This document shows, one piece after another, positions 1-5,802 of a stretch of DNA of 8,241 bases. Position numbers and translations under genes: made by a program. Each line of letters opens with the position of its first letter. Within the stretch, counting starts at the first letter, position 1. This stretch comes from Azohydromonas lata NBRC 102462. GTDB lineage: Bacteria > Pseudomonadota > Gammaproteobacteria > Burkholderiales > Burkholderiaceae_C. The DNA lies in NCBI GenBank assembly GCA_945878385.1, contig CAMCTE010000121.1:1-8241 (forward strand), written 5' to 3'. The notes under the pieces are model-generated. The model had not been told where the DNA came from. It did no database searches and saw nothing but the letters and a program-made list of their open reading frames with translations.

Positions 1-113
1 CCTGCAGAGGCGGACGACGCAGGCGTGTTGGCCCAGGCGGGGACGGCACCCGGAACGGCACCCATAACGGTACCCAGAACGAAACCAGACAGCAGCAATG
101 ATCGAAGGTTCAT
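1..113 (-). CDS. N-terminus of a secreted or periplasmic protein, cut by window edge
   Basis: The reverse strand reads from an ATG at 113-111 for 37 codons without a stop and runs off the left edge. The peptide starts MNLRSLLLSGFVLGTVMGAV and continues through Pro/Ala to a likely signal-peptidase I site (Ala-Trp-Ala, then Asn-Thr, around residue 28), followed by a Ser/Ala-rich linker. It therefore has a basic n-region, a hydrophobic core and a cleavage site, as an exported protein should. The start ATG overlaps the stop of the M20 gene by four bases (ATGA), the usual sign of translational coupling, so it is probably the third gene of the same minus-strand operon. A periplasmic binding protein or secreted hydrolase would fit, but no domain is inside the window, so no function is assigned. 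Confidence 0.72.
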   Translation of the reverse strand, partial: MNLRSLLLSGFVLGTVMGAVPGAVPAWANTPASSASA

Positions 114-1375
114 CCCTTGAGCATATCGAATAGCGTGCGGGCCACGACCTTGGTGGCCTTTCGCAGGTCTTCCAGCACGAGGTGCTCGTCGGCCCGCTTC
201 GCATTGGATTCAAGCACCGTGCGGGGGCCTGCGCCATAGATGACGGCCGGAATGCCCCTGGCGCCGAAGAGGCGCACGTCGGTATACAGCGGCGTGCCGG
301 AGGTGGGAATGGGCTCACCGAAGAGTTCCTGGCCGTGATGCTGGATGGCCTGCACCAAGGGCGCGTTGCGGGTGTCGGGCTTCCAGGAATCGGCCAGCAG
401 CAGGCGCTTGATGTCCACCCGAATGCCGGGCATCGTAGCGGCCGCCTGCGCGATCACGCGTCGCACATCGGCTTCCACCTCGGCCGGGTTCTCTTCGGGA
501 ATCATGCGGCGGTCGAGCTTGAGCACCACCTTGCCGGGCACCACATTCGTGTTGGTACCGCCTTCAATGCGGCCCACATTCAGATACGGGTGTGTGATGC
601 CTTCAACCTTCGAAGTGATGGCCCGATAGCGTTGGTTCTGTTCATACAGCGCCGTCAGGATGCGGTGGGCGCCCTGCAGCGCGTCCACGCCGGTGTGCGG
701 AATGGCGGCATGCGCCATCTTGCCGTGTACCGTGACTTCCATCTGCAGGCAACCGTTGTGGGCCGTGACGACCTGGTAGGAGAAGCCTGCGGCGATGAGG
801 TAGTCGGGCCGCGTGAGGCCCTTGTCCAGCAGCCAGCCCGGGCCGAGTTCGCCGCCGAATTCTTCGTCGTAGGTGAAGAGCAGCTCGATACCGCCTTGAA
901 GCAGGGTGGACGCGGTGGAGGCGGTGGGTGCAGTGGGGGCGGCCAGGGCTTCCAGTGCCCGCACTGCAAAGGTGTAGGAGGCGAAGTCGCTCTTGCTGAC
1001 GGCAGAGGCGCGGCCATACAGGCGGCCGTTGTCGATTTCGCCGCCGTAGGGCTTTTGGGTCCAGCCTTCACCGGGGGGCACCACATCGCCATGCGCGTTG
1101 AGCGCGATGACAGGGCCCGCGCCATAACGGCGGCGCACGATGAGGTTGGTGATGGACTGCATGCCGTAGTCGTGAACGGCCTGCTGCGGCACTTCATGGG
1201 CCTCGGCTTCGAAACCGAATCCCTTGAGCAGTTCGGCGGTGCGCAGGGCGTGCGGCGTGTTGTGGCCAGGCGGTGTGTCGGTGGGCACCTGCACCAGGGC
1301 TTGAAGGAAGCGCACTTCTTCGTCGAAATGGGCGTCGACCCAGGCGTCGAGTTGTGCGTAGACGTTGGAGCTCAT
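110..1375 (-). CDS. M20-family metallopeptidase-like protein (ArgE/DapE class) with altered metal site
   Basis: This 421-residue protein has the length and order of M20 amidohydrolases/peptidases, which hydrolyse amide bonds in the cytoplasm using two zinc ions. Visible motifs are HGD (His95, Asp97) with the first metal ligand, FTYDEEFGG with the catalytic/ligand pair Glu171-Glu172, the dimerisation-domain His222 in MAHAAIPH, and GGTNTNVVPGK around 272-282. Against the family pattern, the bridging Asp site in GRASAVSKSD reads Val126, the Glu of the usual GEPS segment reads Gly197, and the final His reads Lys393 (NAKRADE). Three of five usual metal ligands therefore appear replaced. A low-complexity Ala/Pro/Thr/Ser stretch (about 146-157) looks like a local insertion. 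The ATG at 1375 overlaps the upstream amidohydrolase stop by four bases, which supports this start. The true substrate is unknown; the location suggests purine- or ureide-related amide chemistry. The family call is firm, the activity is not. Confidence 0.88.
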   Translation of the reverse strand: MSSNVYAQLDAWVDAHFDEEVRFLQALVQVPTDTPPGHNTPHALRTAELLKGFGFEAEAHEVPQQAVHDYGMQSITNLIVRRRYGAGPVIALNAHGDVVPPGEGWTQKPYGGEIDNGRLYGRASAVSKSDFASYTFAVRALEALAAPTAPTASTASTLLQGGIELLFTYDEEFGGELGPGWLLDKGLTRPDYLIAAGFSYQVVTAHNGCLQMEVTVHGKMAHAAIPHTGVDALQGAHRILTALYEQNQRYRAITSKVEGITHPYLNVGRIEGGTNTNVVPGKVVLKLDRRMIPEENPAEVEADVRRVIAQAAATMPGIRVDIKRLLLADSWKPDTRNAPLVQAIQHHGQELFGEPIPTSGTPLYTDVRLFGARGIPAVIYGAGPRTVLESNAKRADEHLVLEDLRKATKVVARTLFDMLKG

Positions 1376-1944
1376 GGGGATTCGGAGGCCAGTTGTTGGA
1401 TCAGCTGCGTGAAGGCCTGTACGCTGAGTTCGATGTCGTCGTTGGTGCTGGACTCCAGCGGGTTGTGGCTGATGCCGCTGTTCAGGCCGCGCACGAAGAG
1501 CATGGCCTGGGGCATGGTGTCGTGCAGCTTCATGGCGTCGTGGCCGGCGCCGCTGGGCATGCGAAACACGGGCAGGCCCAGGGCCTGCACGGCCTGTTCC
1601 CAGCGCTGCTGCCAGGCCGGGTGGCTGGGTGCGGCGGCGGCGCGCATGGTTTGCTCCAGGCTGTGGTGCAGGCGGCGGCGTTCGCAGATGGCGCGCAATT
1701 CGGCCAGGATGTCGGCCTCACAGGCATCGCGCGATTCGTTGGTGGTGGCGCGGATGTCCAGGCTGAAGCGGCAGCGGCCGGGCACCACATTGATGGAGCC
1801 GCTGGGCACTTCCAGCATGCCCACGGTGGCCACCACATCGGGCACCTGCGAAGCGCGTTGTTCAGCGAACACGATCAGTTCGGCCACGGCAGTTGCTGCG
1901 TCGCGCCGCCGGCCCATGGGCGTGGTGCCGGCATGACTGGCCTG
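1372..1944 (-). pseudogene. 5'-truncated allantoate amidohydrolase / N-carbamoyl amino acid hydrolase (AllC/HyuC type)
   Basis: About 190 residues match the C-terminal half of the AllC/HyuC branch of M20, which releases ammonia and CO2 from allantoate or cleaves carbamoyl amino acids. Homology starts at QASHAGTTPMGRRRDA, normally near the middle of a protein of about 410 residues. It continues through INVVPG, SGAGHDAMK and the metal-binding/terminal motif SGISHNPLE. The N-terminal metal-site half (HxD, bridging Asp, catalytic Glu-Glu) is absent. Upstream, the same frame stays open to an ATG at 2127, but that stretch is only the complement of puuD and looks nothing like a hydrolase. The codon before QASHAG encodes Trp where a Gly is expected, so homology ends at about 1944. 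Its TGA overlaps the M20 ATG by four bases. Nearby puuD favours allantoate amidohydrolase, but the half that remains cannot settle the substrate. It cannot be catalytically active as it stands. Confidence 0.85.
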
Positions 1945-1957
1945 CCAACTGTTCGCC
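1942..1957. other. Junction joining two 5'-truncated divergent genes
   Basis: Minus-strand hydrolase homology ends at 1942-1944, and plus-strand PuuD homology begins within about the next 15 bases (from Gln/Leu at 1946-1951, or Gly-Arg-Ala-Ala-Phe at 1958). No insertion sequence, long repeat or promoter lies between them. Only a six-base GCCGGC occurs on both sides (1927-1932 and 1955-1960), which is weak evidence in such GC-rich DNA. The arrangement is what a single deletion across the shared 5' region of two divergent genes would leave. Confidence 0.7.
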
Positions 1958-2662
1958 GGCCGCGCGGCCTTCCTGCTGGTGGGCGCCCTGATGGCCACCG
2001 CCATGAGCGCCAATGTGTTTTTCTGGATCATTCCCGGCCAACGCACGGTGATGGCGCAGATGAAGGCCGGCCAGCCGGTAGACCCGGTACACGGCCAGCG
2101 TGCCAAGCAACGCAGCGTGCACAACACTTACTTCACCCTGCCGGTGCTGGTGGCCATGCTGAGCAACCACTACGGCTGGCTGTACAGCGGCCCGAACAAC
2201 TGGGTGACGCTGGTGGCCATCATGCTGGCCGGGGCGCTGATTCGCCACTCCTTCGTGGCGCGGCACCAGGCACTTGTTCATGGCCGGCGTGTGCCTTGGG
2301 AATATGCGGCGGTGGGCACGGTGGTGTTGCTGGGCATGGTGGTGGCGCTCAAGCCTGCGCCCTCGCCTGTTGGTGCAGCTGCTGGTGTTGCGGTGGCTGG
2401 CGCGCAGGCCCAGCCCGTGACCTTTGCGGATGTGCAGGCCGTGATGCAGCAGCGCTGCGTGATGTGCCACAACGCGCAAGTAGCCACCAAGAATGTGGCG
2501 CTGCATGAGCCAGCGCTGGTGGTGGCGCAGGCGCAGAACATCTACCAGCAGACGGTGGTGCTGAAGGCCATGCCGATGAACAACTCCACGCAGATCACCG
2601 AGGAAGAGCGGTTGTTGGTGAAGCGCTGGTTTGAAGCCGGGGCGCCGGGGCCGGGGCGGTGA
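1946..2662 (+). pseudogene. puuD: 5'-truncated urate hydroxylase PuuD (membrane domain end plus cytochrome c domain)
   Basis: PuuD is an inner-membrane enzyme that oxidises urate to 5-hydroxyisourate and passes electrons through its own C-terminal cytochrome c domain. What remains is its C-terminal part. Residues here are numbered from an in-frame GTG at 1979. Characteristic membrane segments appear at ALMATAMSANVFFWIIPGQR, FTLPVLVAMLSNHYGW (about 52-67), WVTLVAIMLAGALIRHSFV (75-93) and about 110-124. An Ala/Pro linker follows, then a monohaem domain with haem site C160-VM-C163-H164 and a likely axial Met in KAMPM (about 198-200). A family member has about 400 residues, so roughly the first 190 are gone. 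The frame is closed by a TGA at 1934-1936, and no ribosome site precedes the first GTG or ATG. The break coincides with the truncated amidohydrolase. Functional urate oxidation is not expected from this copy. Confidence 0.85.
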
Positions 2663-2790
2663 GGCCCGCTCCACGATGCAAATCAATGTTTCCAGGCAAG
2701 TTCAAACGCTCATAGCTGCGCGTTGAGCATCGGCATCTGCGGCAACCCGCATCCATTGCATGGTGCTGGCTTCACCAACAGGAGGAGCCC
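2663..2790 (+). promoter_or_regulatory. Intergenic region ahead of cytochrome c gene, strong ribosome site, no clear promoter
   Basis: These 128 bases separate the puuD stop from the cytochrome start. I find no convincing -35/-10 or -24/-12 pair. A short inverted repeat, TGCGG-CAAC-CCGCA, lies at 2738-2751. A strong Shine-Dalgarno AGGAGG at 2780-2785 stands five bases before the ATG at 2791 and fixes that start. Confidence 0.5.
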
Positions 2791-3324
2791 ATGCCCATAC
2801 ACCGCAACACTTCACGCCGCGCACAAGCCACCAAAACCGCCATCTATGTGGCCACCCTGACCATCGGGGCCGCACTGGCGGCCTTGGGTTCGCTGGCCGC
2901 CCATGCCCAGCCGCGCGACGACATGCGCGAACAGCGCCGCGACCAGCAGCGCCTGCAGGCACAAGACTTCGGCCAGCGCGAATTCAACGCCAACTGCGCC
3001 GCCTGCCACGGCATGGACGCCAAGGGCCGCGGCCCGGTGGCGGGCTTTCTGACCAAGAACCCGCCGGACCTGACCACGGTGGCCAAACGCAACGGCGGCG
3101 TCTTCCCCATGGACCGCCTGTACCGCGTGGTGGATGGCGGCGACTTGCCCGAAGGCGCGCAGTCTGCCGGCCCGCACGGCAACCGGGAAATGCCCATCTG
3201 GGGCCGCGATTACCGCGTGCGGGATGCGGAGTACTTTGGCGATGCGCCCTACAACCCGGACGCGATGGTGCGGGGGCGGATATTGGCCTTGTTGGAGTAC
3301 CTGAACCGGGTGCAGGTGAAGTAA
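2791..3324 (+). CDS. Exported monohaem c-type cytochrome
   Basis: This 177-residue protein should carry electrons in the periplasm. The N-terminus is basic, followed by a hydrophobic stretch (about 17-37) and an Ala-His-Ala cleavage site near residue 39, so it is exported by Sec and receives haem outside the membrane. The single haem site is C69-AA-C72-H73, preceded by FNANCAACHGMDAKGRGP, the usual class I layout. Met134 in REMPIWG is the likely axial ligand. The start is set by AGGAGG five bases upstream. It lies 128 bases behind the puuD remnant on the same strand. A role as electron acceptor near PuuD is possible, but the gap and its separate, complete structure make that only a guess. The partner oxidase or dehydrogenase is not in the window. 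Confidence 0.9.
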   Translation: MPIHRNTSRRAQATKTAIYVATLTIGAALAALGSLAAHAQPRDDMREQRRDQQRLQAQDFGQREFNANCAACHGMDAKGRGPVAGFLTKNPPDLTTVAKRNGGVFPMDRLYRVVDGGDLPEGAQSAGPHGNREMPIWGRDYRVRDAEYFGDAPYNPDAMVRGRILALLEYLNRVQVK

Positions 3325-3380
3325 GGGACGCCTGAACGGCCGGGGTAGTGGCGGACATGGGGGTGGCCCCACCCTCCACC

Positions 3381-3449
3381 GGCAAACCCTGGCAAGTGGC
3401 GGCAATCCGCCACCCCAGGGCGGCAACGGGTTGCCGGTATGCGGTTTGC
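3381..3449 (+). repeat. GGCAA-rich nested inverted repeats in the cytochrome c / adhesin-E intergenic region
   Basis: GGCAA occurs four times, at 3381, 3391, 3401 and 3422; the first three are spaced exactly 10 bases. The same stretch contains inverted repeats: GTGGCGG (3396-3402) with CCGCCAC (3407-3413), flanked by CCCTGG (3387-3392) with CCAGGG (3415-3420). CGGCAAC (3421-3427) pairs with GTTGCCG (3430-3436), and GCAAACC (3382-3388) with GGTTTGC (3443-3449). The inner hairpins could end the cytochrome transcript, but no T run follows, so an operator array or a structured leader is as likely. The segment GGGCGGCAACGGGTTGCC (3418-3435) recurs in altered form upstream of flagellin. Confidence 0.6.
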
Positions 3450-3450
3450 A
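3435..3450 (+). promoter_or_regulatory. Possible sigma-54 (-24/-12) promoter for the adhesin-E-like gene
   Basis: The segment reads CGGTATGCGGTTTGCA. It keeps the invariant GG and GC ten bases apart and a full TTGCA at the -12 element, but has three mismatches to TGGCACG at -24. A transcript would start near 3461, about 39 bases before the ATG at 3500. The two stronger sigma-54 sites nearby raise its plausibility; alone it is weak. Confidence 0.35.
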
Positions 3451-3499
3451 TGCGACGATTTATCGACAACAGCGCCCCACGGGGCGCACGGAGCGTTGC

Positions 3500-3931
3500 A
3501 TGCAGGCCAGATCAGTCTTGGCGTTCTCCATCCTCTTGGGCGTGCTGGGCGCCGGACAGGGGCTCACCCATGCGCAAGACAAGGGCGACACCAGCCCCTG
3601 GGAGCGGGTGGGCATCTATGAGGGCCGCACCCTCTATGTTGACCCCACCACGGCGCGCCGGTCGGGCAGCCGCATCCAGGTCTTCACCATCACCGACCTG
3701 AAGGAGCCCAACGCCACGGCGCGGGGGCGGGCCTACCAGTCGAAGAAGTCGCTGCTGGAGTTGGATTGCAGCCAGCGCACGCTGAAGGTGCTGCAAGACA
3801 CCTGGTACACGCGCCGCATGGGCCAGGGCGAGACGGCGTTTCAAACGGATGGGCAGCCGCAGGGGCCCTACCCCATTCAGTCTGATTCGCCTGGGGAACT
3901 CTTCTGGAAGGGCGCGTGCGGGCGGCGCTGA
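3500..3931 (+). CDS. Small exported surface-adhesin-E-like protein
   Basis: The protein is 143 residues from the ATG at 3500, chosen because GGAG lies six bases upstream and because a signal peptide begins there (MQARSVLAFSILLGVLGAGQ, cleavage after Thr-His-Ala at about residue 25). An upstream in-frame start at 3431 would put a non-hydrophobic, cysteine-containing leader ahead of the signal and is not favoured. The mature part shows the pattern I associate with the surface-adhesin protein E domain: WERVGIYEGRTLYVDP near the start, AYQSKKSLLELDC (Cys90), and SDSPGELFWKGAC (Cys140). The two cysteines probably form a disulphide. In Haemophilus, protein E binds host matrix proteins; in environmental betaproteobacteria such small proteins have no established role, so adhesion should not be assumed. 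It is a single-gene unit ended by the hairpin at 3981. Confidence 0.75.
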   Translation: MQARSVLAFSILLGVLGAGQGLTHAQDKGDTSPWERVGIYEGRTLYVDPTTARRSGSRIQVFTITDLKEPNATARGRAYQSKKSLLELDCSQRTLKVLQDTWYTRRMGQGETAFQTDGQPQGPYPIQSDSPGELFWKGACGRR

Positions 3932-3980
3932 AAGACGCGCACATCAACATCAAGCCAGGGCCAGCAAGCCCTGCAACCCA

Positions 3981-4014
3981 CAGAACAGCCGGCCCAATGC
4001 CGGCTGTTCTGTTT
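3981..4014 (+). terminator. Hairpin terminator after the adhesin-E-like gene
   Basis: A perfect 13-base-pair stem pairs CAGAACAGCCGGC (3981-3993) with its complement at 3999-4011. The loop is five bases (CCAAT), and a short TTT follows. It lies 50 bases after the stop at 3931 and before the sigma-54 promoter at 4042, so it separates the two transcription units. The T tract is short, so termination may be partial. Confidence 0.8.
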
Positions 4015-4041
4015 CGGGCACCGGCATCTTCACTTTGCGGT

Positions 4042-4057
4042 TGGCACGACTTGTGCA
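4042..4057 (+). promoter_or_regulatory. Sigma-54 (-24/-12) promoter of the TPR gene
   Basis: TGGCACGACTTGTGCA matches the RpoN consensus TGGCACG-N4-TTGCA at all but one position. The invariant GG and GC are ten bases apart. Transcription should begin near 4068, about 53 bases before the ATG at 4121. Such promoters need an AAA+ enhancer-binding activator, which implies this gene is switched on with the flagellar programme. Confidence 0.8.
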
Positions 4058-4120
4058 GATAGAGGTGGCAGCCCGGCAGAACCACGGCCGGCAATGTCAA
4101 ACGACCGCCAAGGACTGAAC

Positions 4121-4573
4121 ATGCGAGCACAAGCCCACACCATCGCCTCCGGCCGCCACGCCCGTGCGATGCAGATTCCGCCGTCCGTGAAGACCCTGGC
4201 CGAGCGCAGCACGCCGGTGGAGATTCGCATGGACATCCAAAAGCTGCTGCAGCAAGAGCAATTGGAACTGGCCCAGGCACTGGGTGATGCGGGCTTGACC
4301 CTGCACCCCCAAAGCGAGGACATGCTGGGCATCTGCGCCCTGCTGGCCATGTCGCGCGGCGACTGGGAAGAAGCACTTGAACTGATGACCGAACTGCAGA
4401 AGGTGCAGGGCGAAGGAGCGCCGGCGACCACCTATTGGCTGAAGGCCCGATGCATGCGCTGCATGGGCGATGCCGATGGCGCGGCCAGCTCCCTTGAGGA
4501 AGGCCTGTACCGCTACCCGAATTCACCGGAACTGCAGGCCGAGCTGACCCTGATGATCAAGCCCGAGGCCTGA
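4121..4573 (+). CDS. TPR-repeat protein, sigma-54 controlled, upstream of flagellin
   Basis: From the ATG at 4121 the protein has 150 residues. This start is preferred over the in-frame ATG at 4094 because AAGGA lies six bases before it, while the upstream ATG has no ribosome site. After a basic, probably disordered first 35 residues, the rest looks all-helical with TPR-like units: about 46-63 (ALGDAGLTLHP), 67-95 (ICALLAMSRGDWEEALEL) and 104-136 (WLKARCMRCMGDADGAASSLEEGLYRYP). There is no signal peptide or membrane segment, so it is cytoplasmic. Position between two sigma-54 promoters and before flagellin suggests a job in flagellar assembly or regulation. A chaperone of the kind seen among type III secretion TPR proteins (SycD/LcrH, HrpB1-like) is one idea. 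This is inference from fold and location; I do not recognise a named family. Confidence 0.8.
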   Translation: MRAQAHTIASGRHARAMQIPPSVKTLAERSTPVEIRMDIQKLLQQEQLELAQALGDAGLTLHPQSEDMLGICALLAMSRGDWEEALELMTELQKVQGEGAPATTYWLKARCMRCMGDADGAASSLEEGLYRYPNSPELQAELTLMIKPEA

Positions 4574-4579
4574 AGCCCC

Positions 4580-4642
4580 GGGCGGCAAGCGCTTGCCAGC
4601 GGCAATACCGGCAAGCCCTTGCACCACGGCACAACGGTGCCG
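4580..4642 (+). promoter_or_regulatory. Palindrome cluster upstream of flagellin, candidate activator binding sites
   Basis: The stretch contains the perfect palindrome GGCAAGCGCTTGCC (4584-4597), an overlapping TTGCC-AGC-GGCAA (4593-4605), a further GGCAAGC at 4610-4616, and CGGCAC-AACG-GTGCCG (4627-4642). Relative to a start predicted near 4714, their centres lie at about -124 and -80. That is the usual range for enhancer sites of sigma-54 activators such as FleQ- or NtrC-like proteins. No T run follows, so a terminator for the TPR gene is less likely. The bound protein is unknown. Confidence 0.5.
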
Positions 4643-4687
4643 ACGCCACACCCGCGGAACACAGGCAGCAGCGCAACAAAACCGACA

Positions 4688-4703
4688 TGGCACGCAGTTT
4701 GCA
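4688..4703 (+). promoter_or_regulatory. Consensus sigma-54 (-24/-12) promoter of flagellin
   Basis: TGGCACGCAGTTTGCA fits TGGCACG-N4-TTGCA at every fixed position, with GG and GC correctly ten bases apart. The expected start near 4714 gives a leader of about 76 bases to the ATG at 4790. A second TTGCA lies at 4710-4714, at the predicted start. I did not find a FliA (sigma-28) promoter here. Confidence 0.88.
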
Positions 4704-4789
4704 GAAGCGTTGCAAGCACTTCATGAGAACCCTGGACACCGCGGCCGCCGACACACCGATCTGAGCCGACATCCCGAAAGGAAACCGAA

Positions 4790-5656
4790 ATGTCCGTCAT
4801 CAATACCAACGTCAAGTCCCTGATCGTTCAGAACGCGATCAAGGTGAACAACCGGCTGATGTCCACCGCCATGGAGCAGCTCTCCACCGGCAAGCGCATC
4901 AACAGCGCCAGGGACGACGCCGCCGGCCTGGCGGTGAGCGAGAACATGACGGCGCAGATTCGGGGCCTGAACATGGCCGTGCGCAATGCCAACGACGGCA
5001 TTTCGCTGCTGCAGACGGCTGAAGGCGCCATGATTGAGCAGACCAATATGCTGCAGCGCATGCGGGAACTTGCGGTGCAGGCCTCCAACGGTACGCTGTC
5101 TCCAACCCAGCGCGGGTACCTCGATACCGAATTCAATTCGTTGAAGGCTGAAATCGACCGGATTGGCGGCAATACGCAGTGGAACGGTATGCGCTTGCTC
5201 AATGGCGAGATGGGCGTATCAAGCGACGGGAACATCGCCTTTCAGGTGGGTGCTGGAACTTCGTCGACCGAGACGATCACCATCCAGATCGGCAAGATGT
5301 CGACTGGCTCAACATCTGGCACAAATCCCTCGATGCTGGGCAATTTTTCAGCAGCCACCATTGGCAACCCGACCGATGCATCGAGCGCTATTGACTTGGT
5401 GGATGACGCGCTGGACGCCATCGCGAACCAACGCGCCGTGATCGGTGCTGGGATCAACCGCCTGACCTACGCGGCCGATAACCTGTCCAACATCTCGCAA
5501 AACACCAGCGAGTCGCGCAGTCGGATTCTGGACACGGACTACGCACAAGCCACGACGGAACTGGCGCGTACACAGATCATCCAGCAGGCTTCAACAGCAG
5601 TATTGGCGCAAGCGAACGCGCAGCCGCAGACGGTATTGAAGTTGCTGCAGGGTTAA
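4790..5656 (+). CDS. fliC: Flagellin (filament subunit)
   Basis: This 288-residue flagellin is exported by the flagellar type III apparatus and polymerises into the filament. The N-terminal D0/D1 region is classical: MSVINTNVKSLIVQNAI, then LSTGKRINSARDDAAGLAVS (31-50). The segment LQRMRELAVQASNGT (88-102) corresponds to the part recognised by TLR5 in enteric flagellins. The C-terminal D1/D0 region (about 220-288) contains ESRSRILDTDYAQATTELAR and ends in QPQTVLKLLQG. The variable centre (about 141-200) is short and rich in Ser/Thr/Gly, so D2/D3 are minimal; these residues are possible O-glycosylation sites. AAGGA lies seven bases before the ATG. Expression should be sigma-54 dependent. No FlaG, FliD or FliS gene follows; instead two surface-modification-like genes do. 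Base composition falls after about position 5100 inside the gene, which may reflect exchange of its 3' part. Confidence 0.97.
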   Translation: MSVINTNVKSLIVQNAIKVNNRLMSTAMEQLSTGKRINSARDDAAGLAVSENMTAQIRGLNMAVRNANDGISLLQTAEGAMIEQTNMLQRMRELAVQASNGTLSPTQRGYLDTEFNSLKAEIDRIGGNTQWNGMRLLNGEMGVSSDGNIAFQVGAGTSSTETITIQIGKMSTGSTSGTNPSMLGNFSAATIGNPTDASSAIDLVDDALDAIANQRAVIGAGINRLTYAADNLSNISQNTSESRSRILDTDYAQATTELARTQIIQQASTAVLAQANAQPQTVLKLLQG

Positions 5657-5802
5657 GTGAGGCGCCATTGACAAGCCGGTATCGATCAGCGATCCAACCG
5701 CTGGGGCAGGTTCTCACTCGCGGGTCTTTGACCAAATCCCTGTGGTTGAGCCCCGCTCACAGCCATTTCTGACCCTACAACATTACTCACTGACAGGTAG
5801 CC
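5657..5802 (+). other. Intergenic region after flagellin, no strong signal seen
   Basis: These 146 bases contain a short inverted repeat CAGCG/CGCTG (5687-5691 and 5699-5703) and TGAGC-CCC-GCTCA (5747-5759). Neither has a T run. A TTGACA occurs at 5668-5673, but no good -10 lies 16-18 bases on. The ribosome site before the next gene is poor (AGGTAG at 5795-5800, two bases before the ATG). The start of base-composition change lies near or just before this region. Confidence 0.4.

Noticed and set aside
1945..2127. N-terminal extension of the truncated amidohydrolase up to the ATG at 2127
   Set aside because: It is the exact complement of conserved PuuD coding sequence and shows none of the hydrolase N-terminal motifs.
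182..2508. Long open frames on the plus strand (182-1936 and 1273-2508), opposite the M20 genes and across the junction
   Set aside because: They are antisense to clearly conserved M20 and PuuD sequence and have Gly/Ala/Arg/His-rich composition typical of GC-rich shadow frames, with no motif or ribosome site.
2702..3469. Minus-strand open frames opposite the cytochrome c gene
   Set aside because: The plus strand holds a full signal peptide, CxxCH and axial Met with a strong ribosome site; the opposite frames are shadows.
3431..3499. Earlier in-frame start for the adhesin-E-like protein at 3431
   Set aside because: It lies inside an inverted repeat, lacks a ribosome site and would bury the signal peptide behind 23 hydrophilic residues.
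4584..4616. GGCAAGCGCTTGCC and GCTTGCC/GGCAAGC as a terminator of the TPR gene
   Set aside because: No T run follows, and the symmetric motif recurs upstream of another gene, so a binding site explains it better.
5668..5700. TTGACA at 5668-5673 as a -35 box for the glycosyltransferase-like gene
   Set aside because: No acceptable -10 hexamer is found 16-18 bases downstream, and it is more than 100 bases from the start.
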